A stretch of DNA of 64,000 bases, from the NCBI GenBank assembly GCA_039621445.1, contig CP154954.1:18134589-18198588 (forward strand), given 5' to 3'. The stretch is from Euglena gracilis (taxonomy: Eukaryota; Euglenida; Euglenophyceae; Euglenales). Shown piece by piece: positions 1 through 13,100 of this stretch. Under the pieces are notes generated by a model, which made no database searches, was not told the origin of the DNA, and saw nothing but the letters and a program-made list of their open reading frames with translations. A program made the position numbers and the translations under genes. How positions within the stretch are numbered: position 1 is the stretch's first letter; every line of letters starts with the position of its first letter.

Positions 1-440
1 AAAAACATATTTTTTCTTAGGGGGTACTACCCCCGTGCCCCCACCCCAGTTACACCCCCGTGACCCCCCCGTGACCCGAGAATCGATCCTTCGCCATTCT
101 TTTTTTAAAAGCATTTTTTTTAAAAAAAACAATGCACTTTCATGTATCCTTGTCCGCCCAATGCACCTTCACACCCAAAAATGGCCAAAAATCTTTTCCC
201 CTGAAAGAAGTGCCAAAAACTGGTGCATTTCCCCACCCAAAACGGAATTTTGTCAAAAATGGCCCAAACTTCATCCCAAAAACGTGTTGGTCAAGAAAAT
301 CCTAGCAAAATTCCCTTTCAAAAAATGACCAATTTTATCACGATGCCACGTCATGGATGTTGCCTCCCGGCTACCTGCAAAGTGTCATACTTCCCCCGTG
401 ACCCCCCCCCCCGCCCCGTGACCCCCCCCCATGACCCCCC
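1..440. repeat. Dispersed repeat, inverted partner at the right end of the window
   Basis: Bases ~120-440 match the reverse complement of ~62,270-62,720 almost throughout. Shared blocks include the stretch around 'ccttcacacc', the 'ggccaaaaatctt' block, the 'ggtcaagaaaatcct' block and the final 'cccccgtgacccccc' tail. No gene is supported; open frames cross C-runs and differ between the two copies. It is a low-copy dispersed repeat of unknown class. Confidence 0.6.
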
Positions 441-734
441 GCGACCCGCACCACCCCCTTAAAAAAGCATGTTTTTTTTGTTTCGAAAAAAACAAGCCGT
501 TTTTTTAAAAAAATTTCATCTGTCTCGGGGGGGTTGGAAGTGGGGGGGGAGGGGGGGGTCCCGGGAGGGGGGGGTTGGAACTGTACAGGGGGGGGGAGGG
601 GGGGGTACTTGTCTGTTAGTCGATCCACGGCAGTGCATCAAGTCTGTTAGTCGATCCACACCTATTTTTGGCCTGCTTTTGGTCACTGATAGACAGGGAA
701 AGTACAAAACAGGGTCAGAAGATACGGGTGTTGT
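441..734. other. C/G-homopolymer-rich DNA, no gene seen
   Basis: Runs of C, then T/A, then G (for example 535-607) dominate. A short motif around 'ctgttagtcgatccac' occurs twice (~612 and ~644) and leads into the telomere-like block. Nothing else is recognisable. Confidence 0.5.
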
Positions 735-1335
735 GTCGGCACAGGGTTAGGGTTAGGTTTATGGTTAGGGTCAGGGTTAGGTTCAGGGCTAGGTTAGGGC
801 TACGTGACCCTAACCCTAACCCAAAACCCTAAGCCTATCCCTAACCCTATTTTTGGCCTACTTTGGGTCACTGATAGACAGGGAAAGCACAAAAAAAGGG
901 TCAGACCCTGTGCCGACACCAGCCGTGTCGGCACAGGGTCTACAGAGTTAGGGTTAGGTTCAGGGTTAGGATTAGGGTTATGGTCAGGGTTAGGTTTAGG
1001 GTTTGGGCCAGGGCTAGGTTAGGGCTACGTGACCCTGACCCTAACCCTAAACCCTAAGCCTATCCCTAACCTTATTTTTGGCCTACTTTGGGTCATTGAT
1101 GGACAGGGAAAGCACAAAAAAGGGTCAGAAGACGGCTGGTGTCAGCACAGTGTCTAGAGAGTGAGGGTTAGGGTCAGGGTTTAGGGTTAGGGTTAGGGAT
1201 AGGGTTTTGGGTTTGGGTTAGGGTTGGGGTTAGGGTTTGGGTTACGTAAACCCGAACCCAACCCTGAACCCAAACCCAGAGTCCTAACCCTGACCCTAAA
1301 CCCTAACCCTAACCTTAACCCTGACTCTCTAGACA
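735..1335. repeat. Telomere-like TTAGGG/CCCTAA blocks in alternating orientation
   Basis: GGGTTAGGG-type runs occupy ~738-806, ~945-1,022 and ~1,160-1,250; CCCTAACCC-type runs occupy ~806-850, ~1,023-1,070 and ~1,255-1,325. The repeats are degenerate (GGGTTA, GGGTCA and GGTTTA mixtures). They are separated by a recurring ~90-bp spacer containing 'tgatagacagggaaag' and 'tgtcggcacaggg'. This is an interstitial or subtelomeric array, not a clean chromosome end, because the strand switches several times. Confidence 0.8.
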
Positions 1336-1689
1336 CTGTGCCGACACCAGCCGTATCTTCTGACCCTGTTTTGTGCTTTCCCTGTCTATCAGTGACCCAA
1401 AGTACATCAGTGACCCAAAGTAGGCCAAAAATAGGTGTGGATCGACCTGTTTTGCCGTGGATCGACTAACAGACAAGTACCGGAGGGGGGGGGTCCCAAG
1501 GTTTGACCAACTGTACTGCCTTGTCCCCAATGGCCAGGACAGGACTGCAAAGTGCGTCGCAGGATTATCGAAAGGGGGTCCGTCGCAGGATAACATGTCA
1601 GTGCAAAATTTAACCCCCTCCCCAATTGGTCATTTTGGTCAAAAACAAGGTCCCCAGAGGCCGTCCAAGGGTTGGGCAGTACAGGGGGA
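1336..1689. other. No gene seen; last copy of telomeric spacer motif
   Basis: It starts with an inverted copy of the ~90-bp telomeric spacer ('ctttccctgtctatcagtga', ~1,376-1,396) followed by unrecognised sequence. No frame has convincing protein character. Confidence 0.4.
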
Positions 1690-1985
1690 GGGGGCTGCGG
1701 ACCCCCCGGTGAACGTTCACTGGTGAACGTTCACCGGGGGGAAGGGCGGGGAACTTTCGGCGATGAAGTTCACGGGTGAAGTTCACTGGTGAACTTCACC
1801 GTTTTGATGGTTGGAGGTGAAATTTTGCTCCTTTTCCTCACAAAATGGTCATTTTGAGGTTGATGGTTCATGGAATTTTGTCGAAATTTCCGAAGGCTTG
1901 CCCAAAATGTCATTTTTGGCCATTTTTGGCCAAAACAGTGCTGGTGAACTTCACCGGGGGGGGGGGATGGGGTCCAAAATCCCAA
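1690..1985. repeat. GGTGAA/TTCACC-box repeat, copy 1
   Basis: Nested palindromes built from GGTGAACTTCACC (1,705-1,800 and 1,940-1,960) flank a conserved ~150-bp core containing 'tcaaaatggtcattttgagg'-like sequence. Related copies lie at 26,030-26,660 (same orientation) and 58,340-58,760 (inverted). Frames through the core look alike among copies only because the DNA is similar. Confidence 0.65.
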
Positions 1986-2490
1986 AAGTTACCGCCTGAT
2001 CTCCTGGGGGTGAGGGCATCCCTGGGCCCCCCTGGGGGGGGGGGCAGGCTGAGTCGGGCATTTTTGGGACTTGGGGTCCTATAAAATTTGCTTAAATTTT
2101 AAGACCTTTGCACACATGATTGCATTGAGGAGTGTCCATTTTGACCAGGAAGAAGTGGGGGGGGGGCTGTGGACCCCATGTGGATGACGGCAACAGGTCT
2201 GGTTAGTTCACCGTTTTTAGGGCTGGGGGTTGAAATTTTGACCACGTTCTGTCAGACGAAGCCTGCCGGCCTCGAAGGGATTTGCCTTTAACCCCTCTCC
2301 CCCAAAGTGTCCCCCCCCCCATTGGCCATTGGCCAGTGGCCATTTTGGATTCCCATAGTTCCTGGAGGGTGCTCACTTTGAGGGAGTGAGGTTCTTTTTT
2401 TTGTCCTTGCCACCTGTCGTCATGACCTATGGAGTCCCAGATTGGGGGGATTATTTGGTACTTGTTCGCTATCGACCCTCCCTTTTCTGC
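1986..2490. other. No gene seen
   Basis: Mixed-composition DNA with G-runs (2,030-2,045; 2,157-2,168) and a C-run (2,308-2,318). No exon-like frame or RNA gene was recognised. Confidence 0.4.
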
Positions 2491-2645
2491 ACACAAATCG
2501 TGGCTGAGCCCAGATTTCAGCTTGAAAACGTGTTCCGCAGGGGGGCCCCCTGAACACGTTTTCAGGCTGAAATCTGGGCTCAGCCACAATTTGGTTAAAA
2601 ACGTGTTCAGAGCCCGCCAAATGCCTGCCTTGAAATTCTGATCAT
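2491..2645. repeat. Large palindrome joined to a transposon end
   Basis: 'gtggctgagcccagattt' (~2,501) and its reverse complement (~2,570) are arms of a near-perfect inverted repeat around a CCCC/GGGG centre. It runs directly into the 'gtgttcagagcccgccaaat' terminal motif of the transposon-like element at 59,814-60,970. The same arrangement recurs at 24,920-25,090 and 60,920-61,090. Confidence 0.7.
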
Positions 2646-2885
2646 GATTCACGCCAAGGGAAAAAAAACGCGAAAATGTGAAATTCGGACCGAAAAAAGA
2701 GCGCCATAATGGAAAACATGCCTTGCCACAGATGCCCTACCATGCCCCCCCCCATATAAGACCAGGTTTTGAATAGTGCTTCGCTCTTAATAAGCGCTCA
2801 CCCACCCTTGACACCCCCATATAAACCGGCCCACTCCATGGAGCTCTGTCGACTGAAATGCAAAGGTTTTGTGCCCGAAACAGGG
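2646..2885. other. No gene seen; contains 'ccccatataagac' motif
   Basis: The sequence 'cccatataagacc' (~2,752) recurs at ~25,416 and ~26,677, beside broken pieces of the PHD-element ORF. Otherwise unremarkable. Confidence 0.35.
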
Positions 2886-3436
2886 CGCCGGGGGGGGGGG
2901 TGAAGAAACACTCATTTTTGGCTCAAAATACACCTTTTCCGGGTCTGGGGAGCCAAAAAAACAGCGTTTTGTTGTGTTTTTTTTTTGACCCGAAAATGAC
3001 CGAAAGTGAGTGAGTGGGTTGACAGCCCAGAACGGGGCGCTGGCGGGTCGAAAAACGCTCATTTTTCGGCCCAAAAACAGTTTTTCTGGGTCCGGTAGAC
3101 CAAGAAAAAACATCGTTTCGGGCAAAAAAATTTTCTCCGATTTTTTCCGACTTGTTTGACCCGAAAATGACCCAAAGTCAATGGGTTGTCAGCCCAAAAC
3201 AGGGCGCTGGCGGGTCGAAAACCGCCCATTTTCGGCCCAAAAACAGTTTTTCTGGGTTCAGGAGGCCAAAAAACATCGTTTCGGGCCAAAAAAATTTCTC
3301 GATTTTTTTTCGACTTTTTTTGACCCGGTTTTGACCCAAAGTCAATGGGTTGGCAGCCCAAAACGGGGCGGCGGGTCGAAAAACGCTCATTTTTGGCTCA
3401 AAAACAGTTTTTCTGGGTTCAGGAGGCCAAAAAACA
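2886..3436. repeat. Degenerate ~170-bp tandem repeats leading into the satellite
   Basis: About three and a half imperfect copies of a ~170-bp unit ('cgaaaaacgctcatttttgg', '...cagtttttctgggt...', '...tttttttcgacttttttgacc'). The same sequence, more diverged, forms part of each 1.02-kb unit of the following array (for example ~3,568-3,670), so this looks like an ancestral or older flank. Confidence 0.75.
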
Positions 3437-3857
3437 CCGTTCTGGGCAAAATTTTTTTTCGATTTTTTTTTCGACTTTTTTGACCCATGATGCCCTTCCT
3501 GGGTCATGATGCGCATCATAGGTCATGATGGGCATCATGGCCATCACAGGTCATGATGGCCATGATGGTCGAAAAACGCCCATTTTCGGCTCGAAAACCC
3601 TTTTTCCGGGTCCGGGAGGCCAAAAAGCATGGTTTTGGGTAAAATTTTTTTCGATATTTTTCGCCTTTTTTGGCCGAAAGTCCACCAGTGGAAAAAGTGT
3701 ACAAAATGGCCAAAATCGGCCGAAAAACGGCCGTATCTCGGGCTACGCGAACAGTTGCGGGAAAATCAAAATACCAGTGGATGGGGCGTTCCAACAAGGG
3801 CTTCAAATTTGGTCTCTGGACATTTCCTTTGATTTTGCTTCATTTTGGAGATATTTT

Positions 3858-4106
3858 AAAAACGTGTTCAGCCCGCCAAATGCCTGCCCTGAAATTCGTG
3901 GTCATGAACACGTTTTCCATGAGGGCATCTGTGGCAATGACACGTTTTCCATTAAGGCATCTGTGGTCAGGCACGTTTTCCATTAAGGCATCTGTGGCAA
4001 TGACACGTTTTCCATTAGGGCATCTGTGGCAATGGCATGTTTTCCATTAGGGCATCTGTGGCAACGGCACGTTTTCCATTAGGGCATCTGTGGCAATCAC
4101 GTGTCG
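3858..4106 (+). repeat. Transposon-end motif plus ~32-bp subterminal repeats inside a satellite unit (copy 1)
   Basis: 'aaaaacgtgttcagcccgcc' at ~3,858 equals the left terminal inverted repeat of the element at 59,814. It is followed by six to seven copies of a ~32-bp repeat ('cacgttttccattagggcat' plus 'ctgtggcaatga'), with ATTAAGG/ATTAGGG variants. The same block recurs in all 18 units; units starting at 14,649, 17,869 and 20,067 have lost one repeat. Confidence 0.85.
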
Positions 4107-7100
4107 TCCGAAATCGTCCGAAAATGCATTTTGCGAAATCGATCGACGATCGCGAGCGGATCTCTGGCTGTGAAAGTTGTTCAGGAACAAACTCACCCCT
4201 CGATCGAAAACTCTTTTCATCAGACGACTAGTGGTGACGACCAAATTCAGCCACGCCGCTTGGTTCTTTTTCCCTCCCCCCCCCCCCCCCGAGCTGTCCC
4301 CCCCCCCCCGAGCTATTCCCATAGGGGGGACGGGAATAGCTCACTGTCATAGCACTTTTTATAAAGAACTTCCCAAAAAAGTGCTCAAAAATCGACGTTT
4401 TTGGGACAGCCATAGAAAAGGAAAGGTCTCCCCCCTCAGTTCTTAGTCTATGTCCTTAGTCCGTTCTGGGCAAATTTTTTTTCGATTTTTTTTCGACTTT
4501 TTTGACCCATGATGCCCTTCCTGGGTCATGATGCGCATCATAGGTCATGATGGGCATCATGGCCATCACGGGTCATGATGGCCATGATGGTCGAAAAACG
4601 CCCATTTTCGGCTCGAAAACCCTTTTTCCGGGTCCGGGAGGCCCAAAAGCATGGTTTTGGGGAAAAAATTTTTCGATATTTTTCGCCTTTTTTGGCCGAA
4701 AGTCCACCAGTGGAAAAAGTGTACAAAATGGCCAAAATCGGCCGAAAAACGGCCGTATCTCGGGCTACGCGAACAGTTGTGGGAAAATCAAAATACCAGT
4801 GGATGGGGCGTTCCAACAAGGGCTTCAAATTTGGTCTCTGGACATTTCCTTTGATTTTGCTTCATTTTGGAGATATTTTAAAAACGTGTTCAGCCCGCCA
4901 AATGCCTGCCCTGAAATTCGTGGTCATGAACACGTTTTCCATGAGGGCATCTGTGGCAATGACACGTTTTCCATTAAGGCATCTGTGGTCAGGCACGTTT
5001 TCCATTAAGGCATCTGTGGCAATGACACGTTTTCCATTAGGGCATCTGTGGCAATGGCATGTTTTCCATTAGGGCATCTGTGGCAACGGCACGTTTTCCA
5101 TTAGGGCATCTGTGGCAATCACGTGTCGTCCGAAATCGTCCGAAAATGCATTTTGCGAAATCGATCGACGATCGCGAGCGGATCTCTGGCTGTGAAAGTT
5201 GTTCAGGAACAAACTCACCCCTCGATCGAAAACTCTTTTCATCAGACGACTAGTGGTGACGACCAAATTCAGCCACGCCGCTTGGTACTCTTACCATCCC
5301 CCCCCCCGAGCTGTTCCCCCCCCCCCCCGAGCTATTCCCATAGGGGGGACGGGAATAGCTCACTGTCATAGCACTTTTTATAAAGAACTTCCCAAAAAAG
5401 TGCTCAAAAATCGACGTTTTTGGGACAGCCATAGAAAAGGAAAGGTCTCCCCCCTCAGTTCTTAGTCTATGTCCTTAGTCCGTTCTGGGCAATTTTTTTT
5501 TCGATTTTTTTTCGACTTTTTTGACCCATGATGCCCTTCCTGGGTCATGATGCGCATCATAGGTCATGATGGGCATCATGGCCATCACGGGTCATGATGG
5601 CCATGATGGTTGAAAAACGCCCATTTTCGGCTCGAAAACCCTTTTTCCGGGTCCGGGAGGCCCAAAAGCATGGTTTTGGGTAAAAAATTTTTCGATATTT
5701 TTCGCCTTTTTTGGCCGAAAGTCCACCAGTGGAAAAAGTGTACAAAATGGCCAAAATCGGCCGAAAAACGGCCGTATCTCGGGCTACGCGAACAGTTGCG
5801 GGAAAATCAAAATACCAGTGGATGGGGCGTTCCAACAAGGGCTTCAAATTTGGTCTCTGGACATTTCCTTTGATTTTGCTTCATTTTGGAGATATTTTAA
5901 AAACGTGTTCAGCCCGCCAAATGCCTGCCCTGAAATTCGTGGTCATGAACACGTTTTCCATGAGGGCATCTGTGGCAATGACACGTTTTCCATTAAGGCA
6001 TCTGTGGTCAGGCACGTTTTCCATTAAGGCATCTGTGGCAATGACACGTTTTCCATTAGGGCATCTGTGGCAATGGCATGTTTTCCATTAGGGCATCTGT
6101 GGCAACGGCACGTTTTCCATTAGGGCATCTGTGGCAATCACGTGTCGTCCGAAATCGTCCGAAAATGCATTTTGCGAAATCGATCGACGATCGCGAGCGG
6201 ATCTCTGGCTGTGAAAGTTGTTCAGGAACAAACTCACCCCTCGATCGAAAACTCTTTTCATCAGACGACTAGTGGTGACGACCAAATTCAGCCACGCCGC
6301 TTGGTACTCTTACCCCCCCCCCCCCCCGAGCTGTCCCCCCCCCCCCCGAGCTATTCCCATAGGGGGGACGGGAATAGCTCACTGTCATAGCACTTTTTAT
6401 AAAGAACTTCCCAAAAAAGTGCTCAAAAATCGACGTTTTTGGGACAGCCATAGAAAAGGAAAGGTCTCCCCCCTCAGTTCTTAGTCTATGTCCTTAGTCC
6501 GTTCTGGGCAAATTTTTTTTCGATTTTTTTTTGACTTTTTTGACCCATGATGCCCTTCCTGGGTCATGATGCGCATCATAGGTCATGATGGGCATCATGG
6601 CCATCACGGGTCATGATGGCCATGATGGTCGAAAAACGCCCATTTTCGGCTCGAAAACCCTTTTTCCGGGTCCGGGAGGCCCAAAAGCATGGTTTTGGGG
6701 AAAAATTTTTTCGATATTTTTCGCCTTTTTTGGCCGAAAGTCCACCAGTGGAAAAAGTGTACAAAATGGCCAAAATCGGCCGAAAAACGGCCGTATCTCG
6801 GGCTACGCGAACAGTTGTGGGAAAATCAAAATACCAGTGGATGGGGCGTTCCAACAAGGGCTTCAAATTTGGTCTCTGGACATTTCCTTTGATTTTGCTT
6901 CATTTTGGAGATATTTTAAAAACGTGTTCAGCCCGCCAAATGCCTGCCCTGAAATTCGTGGTCATGAACACGTTTTCCATGAGGGCATCTGTGGCAATGA
7001 CACGTTTTCCATTAAGGCATCTGTGGTCAGGCACGTTTTCCATTAAGGCATCTGTGGCAATGACACGTTTTCCATTAGGGCATCTGTGGCAATGGCATGT

Positions 7101-10100
7101 TTTCCATTAGGGCATCTGTGGCAACGGCACGTTTTCCATTAGGGCATCTGTGGCAATCACGTGTCGTCCGAAATCGTCCGAAAATGCATTTTGCGAAATC
7201 GATCGACGATCGCGAGCGGATCTCTGGCTGTGAAAGTTGTTCAGGAACAAACTCACCCCTCGATCGAAAACTCTTTTCATCAGACGACTAGTGGTGACGA
7301 CCAAATTCAGCCACGCCGCTTGGTACTCTTACCATTCCCCCCCCCCCCCCCCCCACCTTTCCCCCCCCCCCCCCCGAGCTATTCCCATAGGGGGGACGGG
7401 AATAGCTCACTGTCATAGCACTTTTTATAAAGAACTTCCCAAAAAAGTGCTCAAAAATCGACGTTTTTGGGACAGCCATAGAAAAGGAAAGGTCTCCCCC
7501 CTTAGTTCTTAGTCTATGTCCTTAGTCCGTTCTGGGCAAATTTTTTTTTCGATTTTTTTTCGACTTTTTTGACCCATGATGCCCTTCCTGGGTTATGATG
7601 CGCATCATAGGTCATGATGGGCATCATGGCCATCACGGGTCATGATGGCCATGATGGTTGAAAAACGCCCATTTTCGGCTCGAAAACCCTTTTTCCGGGT
7701 CCGGGAGGCCCAAAAGCATGGTTTTGGGTAAAAAATTTTTCGATATTTTTCGCCTTTTTTGGCCGAAAGTCCACCAGTGGAAAAAGTGTACAAAATGGCC
7801 AAAATCGGCCGAAAAACGGCCGTATCTCGGGCTACGCGAACAGTTGCGGGAAAATCAAAATACCAGTGGATGGGGCGTTCCAACAAGGGCTTCAAATTTG
7901 GTCTCTGGACATTTCCTTTGATTTTGCTTCATTTTGGAGATATTTTAAAAACGTGTTCAGCCCGCCAAATGCCTGCCCTGAAATTCGTGGTCATGAACAC
8001 GTTTTCCATGAGGGCATCTGTGGCAATGACACGTTTTCCATTAAGGCATCTGTGGTCAGGCACGTTTTCCATTAAGGCATCTGTGGCAATGACACGTTTT
8101 CCATTAGGGCATCTGTGGCAATGGCATGTTTTCCATTAGGGCATCTGTGGCAACGGCACGTTTTCCATTAGGGCATCTGTGGCAATCACGTGTCGTCCGA
8201 AATCGTCCGAAAATGCATTTTGCGAAATCGATCGACGATCGCGAGCGGATCTCTGGCTGTGAAAGTTGTTCAGGAACAAACTCACCCCTCGATCGAAAAC
8301 TCTTTTCATCAGACGACTAGTGGTGACGACCAAATTCAGCCACGCCGCTTGGTACTCTTCCCATCCCCCCCCCCCCGAGCTGTCCCCCCCCCCCCCGAGC
8401 TATTCCCATAGGGGGGACGGGAATAGCTCACTGTCATAGCACTTTTTATAAAGAACTTCCCAAAAAAGTGCTCAAAAATCGACGTTTTTGGGACAGCCAT
8501 AGAAAAGGAAAGGTCTCCCCCCTCAGTTCTTAGTCTATGTCCTTAGTCCGTTCTGGGCAAAATTTTTTTCGATTTTTTTTCGACTTTTTTGACCCATGAT
8601 GCCCTTCCTGGGTCATGATGCGCATCATAGGTCATGATGGGCATCATGGCCATCACGGGTCATGATGGCCATGATGGTCGAAAAACGCCCATTTTCGGCT
8701 CGAAAACCCTTTTTCCGGGTCCGGGAGGCCCAAAAGCATGGTTTTGGGGAAAAAATTTTTCGATATTTTTCGCCTTTTTTGGCCGAAAGTCCACCAGTGG
8801 AAAAAGTGTACAAAATGGCCAAAATCGGCCGAAAAACGGCCGTATCTCGGGCTACGCGAACAGTTGCGGGAAAATCAAAATACCAGTGGATGGGGCGTTC
8901 CAACAAGGGCTTCAAATTTGGTCTCTGGACATTTCCTTTGATTTTGCTTCATTTTGGAGATATTTTAAAAACGTGTTCAGCCCGCCAAATGCCTGCCCTG
9001 AAATTCGTGGTCATGAACACGTTTTCCATGAGGGCATCTGTGGCAATGACACGTTTTCCATTAAGGCATCTGTGGTCAGGCACGTTTTCCATTAAGGCAT
9101 CTGTGGCAATGACACGTTTTCCATTAGGGCATCTGTGGCAATGGCATGTTTTCCATTAGGGCATCTGTGGCAACGGCACGTTTTCCATTAGGGCATCTGT
9201 GGCAATCACGTGTCGTCCGAAATCGTCCGAAAATGCATTTTGCGAAATCGATCGACGATCGCGAGCGGATCTCTGGCTGTGAAAGTTGTTCAGGAACAAA
9301 CTCACCCCTCGATCGAAAACTCTTTTCATCAGACGACTAGTGGTGACGACCAAATTCAGCCACGCCGCTTGGTACTCTTACCATCCCCCCCCCCCGAGCT
9401 GTCCCCCCCCCCCCCGAGCTATTCCCATAGGGGGGACGGGAATAGCTCACTGTCATAGCACTTTTTATAAAGAACTTCCCAAAAAAGTGCTCAAAAATCG
9501 ACGTTTTTGGGACAGCCATAGAAAAGGAAAGGTCTCCCCCCTCAGTTCTTAGTCTATGTCCTTAGTCCGTTCTGGGCAAAATTTTTTTCGATTTTTTTTC
9601 GACTTTTTTGACCCATGATGCCCTTCCTGGGTCATGATGCGCATCATAGGTCATGATGGGCATCATGGCCATCACGGGTCATGATGGCCATGATGGTCGA
9701 AAAACGCCCATTTTCGGCTCGAAAACCCTTTTTCCGGGTCCGGGAGGCCCAAAAGCATGGTTTTGGGGAAAAAATTTTTCGATATTTTTCGCCTTTTTTG
9801 GCCGAAAGTCCACCAGTGGAAAAAGTGTACAAAATGGCCAAAATCGGCCGAAAAACGGCCGTATCTCGGGCTACGCGAACAGTTGTGGGAAAATCAAAAT
9901 ACCAGTGGATGGGGCGTTCCAACAAGGGCTTCAAATTTGGTCTCTGGACATTTCCTTTGATTTTGCTTCATTTTGGAGATATTTTAAAAACGTGTTCAGC
10001 CCGCCAAATGCCTGCCCTGAAATTCGTGGTCATGAACACGTTTTCCATGAGGGCATCTGTGGCAATGACACGTTTTCCATTAAGGCATCTGTGGTCAGGC

Positions 10101-13100
10101 ACGTTTTCCATTAAGGCATCTGTGGCAATGACACGTTTTCCATTAGGGCATCTGTGGCAATGGCATGTTTTCCATTAGGGCATCTGTGGCAACGGCACGT
10201 TTTCCATTAGGGCATCTGTGGCAATCACGTGTCGTCCGAAATCGTCCGAAAATGCATTTTGCGAAATCGATCGACGATCGCGAGCGGATCTCTGGCTGTG
10301 AAAGTTGTTCAGGAACAAACTCACCCCTCGATCGAAAACTCTTTTCATCAGACGACTAGTGGTGACGACCAAATTCAGCCACGCCGCTTGGTACTCTTAC
10401 CATCCCCCCCCCCCGAGCTGTTCCCCCCCCCCCGAGCTATTCCCATAGGGGGGACGGGAATAGCTCACTGTCATAGCACTTTTTATAAAGAACTTCCCAA
10501 AAAAGTGCTCAAAAATCGACGTTTTTGGGACAGCCATAGAAAAGGAAAGGTCTCCCCCCTCAGTTCTTAGTCTATGTCCTTAGTCCGTTCTGGGCAAATT
10601 TTTTTTCGATTTTTTTTCGACTTTTTTGACCCATGATGCCCTTCCTGGGTCATGATGCGCATCATAGGTCATGATGGGCATCATGGCCATCACGGGTCAT
10701 GATGGCCATGATGGTCGAAAAACGCCCATTTTCGGCTCGAAAACCCTTTTTCCGGGTCCGGGAGGCCCAAAAGCATGGTTTTGGGTAAAAAATTTTTCGA
10801 TATTTTTCGCCTTTTTTGGCCGAAAGTCCACCAGTGGAAAAAGTGTACAAAATGGCCAAAATCGGCCGAAAAACGGCCGTATCTCGGGCTACGCGAACAG
10901 TTGCGGGAAAATCAAAATACCAGTGGATGGGGCGTTCCAACAAGGGCTTCAAATTTGGTCTCTGGACATTTCCTTTGATTTTGCTTCATTTTGGAGATAT
11001 TTTAAAAACGTGTTCAGCCCGCCAAATGCCTGCCCTGAAATTCGTGGTCATGAACACGTTTTCCATGAGGGCATCTGTGGCAATGACACGTTTTCCATTA
11101 AGGCATCTGTGGTCAGGCACGTTTTCCATTAAGGCATCTGTGGCAATGACACGTTTTCCATTAGGGCATCTGTGGCAATGGCATGTTTTCCATTAGGGCA
11201 TCTGTGGCAACGGCACGTTTTCCATTAGGGCATCTGTGGCAATCACGTGTCGTCCGAAATCGTCCGAAAATGCATTTTGCGAAATCGATCGACGATCGCG
11301 AGCGGATCTCTGGCTGTGAAAGTTGTTCAGGAACAAACTCACCCCTCGATCGAAAACTCTTTTCATCAGACGACTAGTGGTGACGACCAAATTCAGCCCC
11401 GCCGCCTTGTTCCCTTCCCACCCCCCCCCCCCCCCCGAGCTGTTCCCCCCCCCCCGAGCTATTCCCATAGGGGGGACGGGAATAGCTCACTGTCATAGCA
11501 CTTTTTATAAAGAACTTCCCAAAAAAGTGCTCAAAAATCGACGTTTTTGGGACAGCCATAGAAAAGGAAAGGTCTCCCCCCTCAGTTCTTAGTCTATGTC
11601 CTTAGTCCGTTCTGGGCAAAATTTTTTTTCGATTTTTTTTCGACTTTTTTGACCCATGATGCCCTTCCTGGGTCATGATGCGCATCATAGGTCATGATGG
11701 GCATCATGGCCATCACGGGTCATGATGGCCATGATGGTCGAAAAACGCCCATTTTCGGCTCGAAAAACCCTTTTTTCCGGGTCCGGGAGGCCCAAAAGCA
11801 TGGTTTTGGGGAAAAATTTTTTCGATATTTTTCGCCTTTTTTGGCCGAAAGTCCACCAGTGGAAAAAGTGTACAAAATGGCCAAAATCGGCCGAAAAACG
11901 GCCGTATCTCGGGCTACGCGAACAGTTGTGGGAAAATCAAAATACCAGTGGATGGGGCGTTCCAACAAGGGCTTCAAATTTGGTCTCTGGACATTTCCTT
12001 TGATTTTGCTTCATTTTGGAGATATTTTAAAAACGTGTTCAGCCCGCCAAATGCCTGCCCTGAAATTCGTGGTCATGAACACGTTTTCCATGAGGGCATC
12101 TGTGGCAATGACACGTTTTCCATTAAGGCATCTGTGGTCAGGCACGTTTTCCATTAAGGCATCTGTGGCAATGACACGTTTTCCATTAGGGCATCTGTGG
12201 CAATGGCATGTTTTCCATTAGGGCATCTGTGGCAACGGCACGTTTTCCATTAGGGCATCTGTGGCAATCACGTGTCGTCCGAAATCGTCCGAAAATGCAT
12301 TTTGCGAAATCGATCGACGATCGCGAGCGGATCTCTGGCTGTGAAAGTTGTTCAGGAACAAACTCACCCCTCGATCGAAAACTCTTTTCATCAGACGACT
12401 AGTGGTGACGACCAAATTCAGCCACGCCGCTTGGTACTCTTACCATCCCCCCCCCGAGCTATTCCCATAGGGGGGACGGGAATAGCTCACTGTCATAGCA
12501 CTTTTTATAAAGAACTTCCCAAAAAAGTGCTCAAAAATCGACGTTTTTGGGACAGCCATAGAAAAGGAAAGGTCTCCCCCCTCAGTTCTTAGTCTATGTC
12601 CTTAGTCCGTTCTGGGCAAATTTTTTTTCGATTTTTTTTCGACTTTTTTGACCCATGATGCCCTTCCTGGGTCATGATGCGCATCATAGGTCATGATGGG
12701 CATCATGGCCATCACGGGTCATGATGGCCATGATGGTTGAAAAACGCCCATTTTCGGCTCGAAAACCCTTTTTCCGGGTCCGGGAGGCCCAAAAGCATGG
12801 TTTTGGGTAAAAAATTTTTCGATATTTTTCGCCTTTTTTGGCCGAAAGTCCACCAGTGGAAAAAGTGTACAAAATGGCCAAAATCGGCCGAAAAACGGCC
12901 GTATCTCGGGCTACGCGAACAGTTGCGGGAAAATCAAAATACCAGTGGATGGGGCGTTCCAACAAGGGCTTCAAATTTGGTCTCTGGACATTTCCTTTGA
13001 TTTTGCTTCATTTTGGAGATATTTTAAAAACGTGTTCAGCCCGCCAAATGCCTGCCCTGAAATTCGTGGTCATGAACACGTTTTCCATGAGGGCATCTGT

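Noticed and set aside
735-1335. A true chromosome end
   Set aside because: Orientation alternates and ordinary DNA continues on both sides.
4100-4410. Possible CRISPR-like array because of ~32-bp repeats
   Set aside because: The 32-bp units are head-to-tail with no unique spacers, and the context is a eukaryotic satellite and transposon end.
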